Below, one piece after another: positions 5,847 through 6,333 of a stretch of 6,333 nucleotides of DNA; positions within the stretch are counted from its first letter, which is position 1, and each line of letters opens with the position of its first letter. The stretch is from Blautia sp. BIOML-A1. GTDB lineage: Bacteria > Bacillota > Clostridia > Lachnospirales > Lachnospiraceae. The notes under the pieces are model-generated. The model saw only the letters and a list, made by a program, of their open reading frames with translations, searched no databases and was not told the DNA's origin. The stretch lies in contig NZ_WWVR01000062.1 in the NCBI RefSeq assembly GCF_009883055.1, positions 1-6,333 on the forward strand, given 5' to 3'. Made by a program: the position numbers and the translations under genes.

Positions 5847-5875
5847 TTGACGCATCTAAAAAAAGCAAGTATACT
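5847..5875 (+). promoter_or_regulatory. Sigma-A-type promoter of the Crp/Fnr regulator
   Basis: TTGACG (5847-5852), a 17-base spacer and TATACT (5870-5875), each one mismatch from consensus. Start would be near 5882, giving a leader of only about 18 bases that contains AAAGGAG (5884-5890). Confidence 0.75.
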
Positions 5876-5899
5876 ATGTTCGTAAAGGAGATAACGGTT

Positions 5900-6333
5900 A
5901 TGAACTTCGAAAATTGTTTTCCACTATGGAATGACTTAAATACAGCACAGAAAAAACTAATTTCAGACAATTTAATCACACGGGATGTAAAAAAAGGAAC
6001 GATCATTCACAATGGAAACCTGGACTGTACTGGATTATTACTGGTTAAATCCGGGCAGCTTCGAACTTACATACTTTCAGATGAAGGACGGGAGATTACA
6101 CTTTACCGTCTGTTCGATATGGATATGTGTCTTTTATCCGCCTCATGTATCATGCGGTCTATTCAATTTGAAGTAACCATTGAAGCAGAAAAAGATACGG
6201 ATCTTTGGATCATCCCTGCTGAAATCTATAAGGGCATCATGAAAGAATCTGCTCCTGTCGCAAACTATACCAATGAGTTAATGGCTACCCGTTTTTCTGA
6301 TGTCATGTGGCTGATTGAACAAATCATGTGGAA
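5900..6333 (+). CDS. Crp/Fnr-family transcriptional regulator (3' end outside the window)
   Basis: The ATG at 5900 follows AAAGGAG at a 9-base gap. The open frame runs 144 codons to the window edge without a stop. The visible part is the cyclic-nucleotide-binding-like sensor domain: an N-terminal helix (ENCFPLWNDLNTAQKKLI), the beta-roll with KKGTIIHNG (31-39), LLLVKSGQLRTYI (46-58) and GREITLYRL (63-71), then the start of the long dimerisation helix (NELMATRFSDVMWLIEQIMW). The C-terminal winged helix-turn-helix must lie beyond the window. Cysteines at 6, 43, 77 and 83, the last two in MCLLSASC, are candidates for thiol or metal/cluster sensing. They do not match the FNR N-terminal cluster spacing, and the typical cAMP phosphate-binding RxS motif is not evident. 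Divergence from trxA-trxB suggests it controls that operon. The signal sensed is unknown. Confidence 0.88.
   Translation, partial: MNFENCFPLWNDLNTAQKKLISDNLITRDVKKGTIIHNGNLDCTGLLLVKSGQLRTYILSDEGREITLYRLFDMDMCLLSASCIMRSIQFEVTIEAEKDTDLWIIPAEIYKGIMKESAPVANYTNELMATRFSDVMWLIEQIMW

Noticed and set aside
5759..5869. Inverted pair of AAGCAAG (5863-5869) and CTTGCTT (5759-5765) flanking the divergent spacer.
   Set aside because: Only 7 bases long, placed differently relative to the two promoters, and easily due to chance.

Overview
The window looks like chromosome from a low-GC Firmicute, most likely a gut Lachnospiraceae-type Clostridium. This rests on protein style only: the C-terminal lysin repeat, the YaaA tail, the thioredoxin pair with its divergent Crp/Fnr regulator, and the RACo-type ASKHA protein. 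It also rests on the AT-rich intergenic DNA and strong AGGAGG ribosome binding sites. No species call is possible from the sequence alone.

Layout, left to right. (1) 87-389 (+) is a small acidic protein of unknown function. It ends at a hairpin (396-419) that has a U-tract on both sides and probably serves both strands. (2) About 480-692 (-) is the broken-off C-terminal wall-binding domain of a phage-type or autolysin cell-wall hydrolase. (3) 847-2036 (-) is a two-HD-domain HD-GYP (cyclic-di-GMP phosphodiesterase type) gene broken by two single-base expansions, one in an A7 tract and one in a C6 tract. A good intrinsic terminator follows at 744-777. (4) 2117-3793 (-) is a complete RACo-like ASKHA ATPase (DUF4445), the family that reductively activates corrinoid proteins, but without the usual N-terminal [2Fe-2S] ferredoxin domain. 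It has a near-consensus promoter and AT-rich palindromes upstream, and a perfect 12-bp stem separates it from the HD-GYP gene. (5) 3926-4300 (-) is the C-terminal half of a YaaA peroxide-stress protein whose N-terminal half is missing or decayed. (6) 4447-5718 (-) is a tight trxA-trxB operon for a thioredoxin with a WCGYC active site and its NADPH-dependent reductase (CASC). (7) 5900-6333 (+) is the N-terminal part of a divergent Crp/Fnr-family regulator that runs off the window.

The best functional unit is the divergon at the right: a Crp/Fnr-like protein with four cysteines in the visible part, facing trxA-trxB across 181 bases. The intergenic region holds a near-consensus promoter for the regulator. 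It also holds a weak -35/good -10 promoter for trxA with a GTGAT-N3-ATCAC palindrome centred near -41, the position expected for class II activation. A perfect 12-bp palindrome lies just upstream of the regulator's -35. A simple model is that the regulator senses redox state or a ligand and controls the thioredoxin system and perhaps itself.

The left two thirds is notable for decay: a lysin fragment, a doubly frameshifted HD-GYP gene and a YaaA half-gene, with one intact but atypical ASKHA gene among them. I do not see a clearly new multi-gene system. The items most worth a second look are the homopolymer frameshifts, the ferredoxin-less ASKHA protein and the trx regulatory region.
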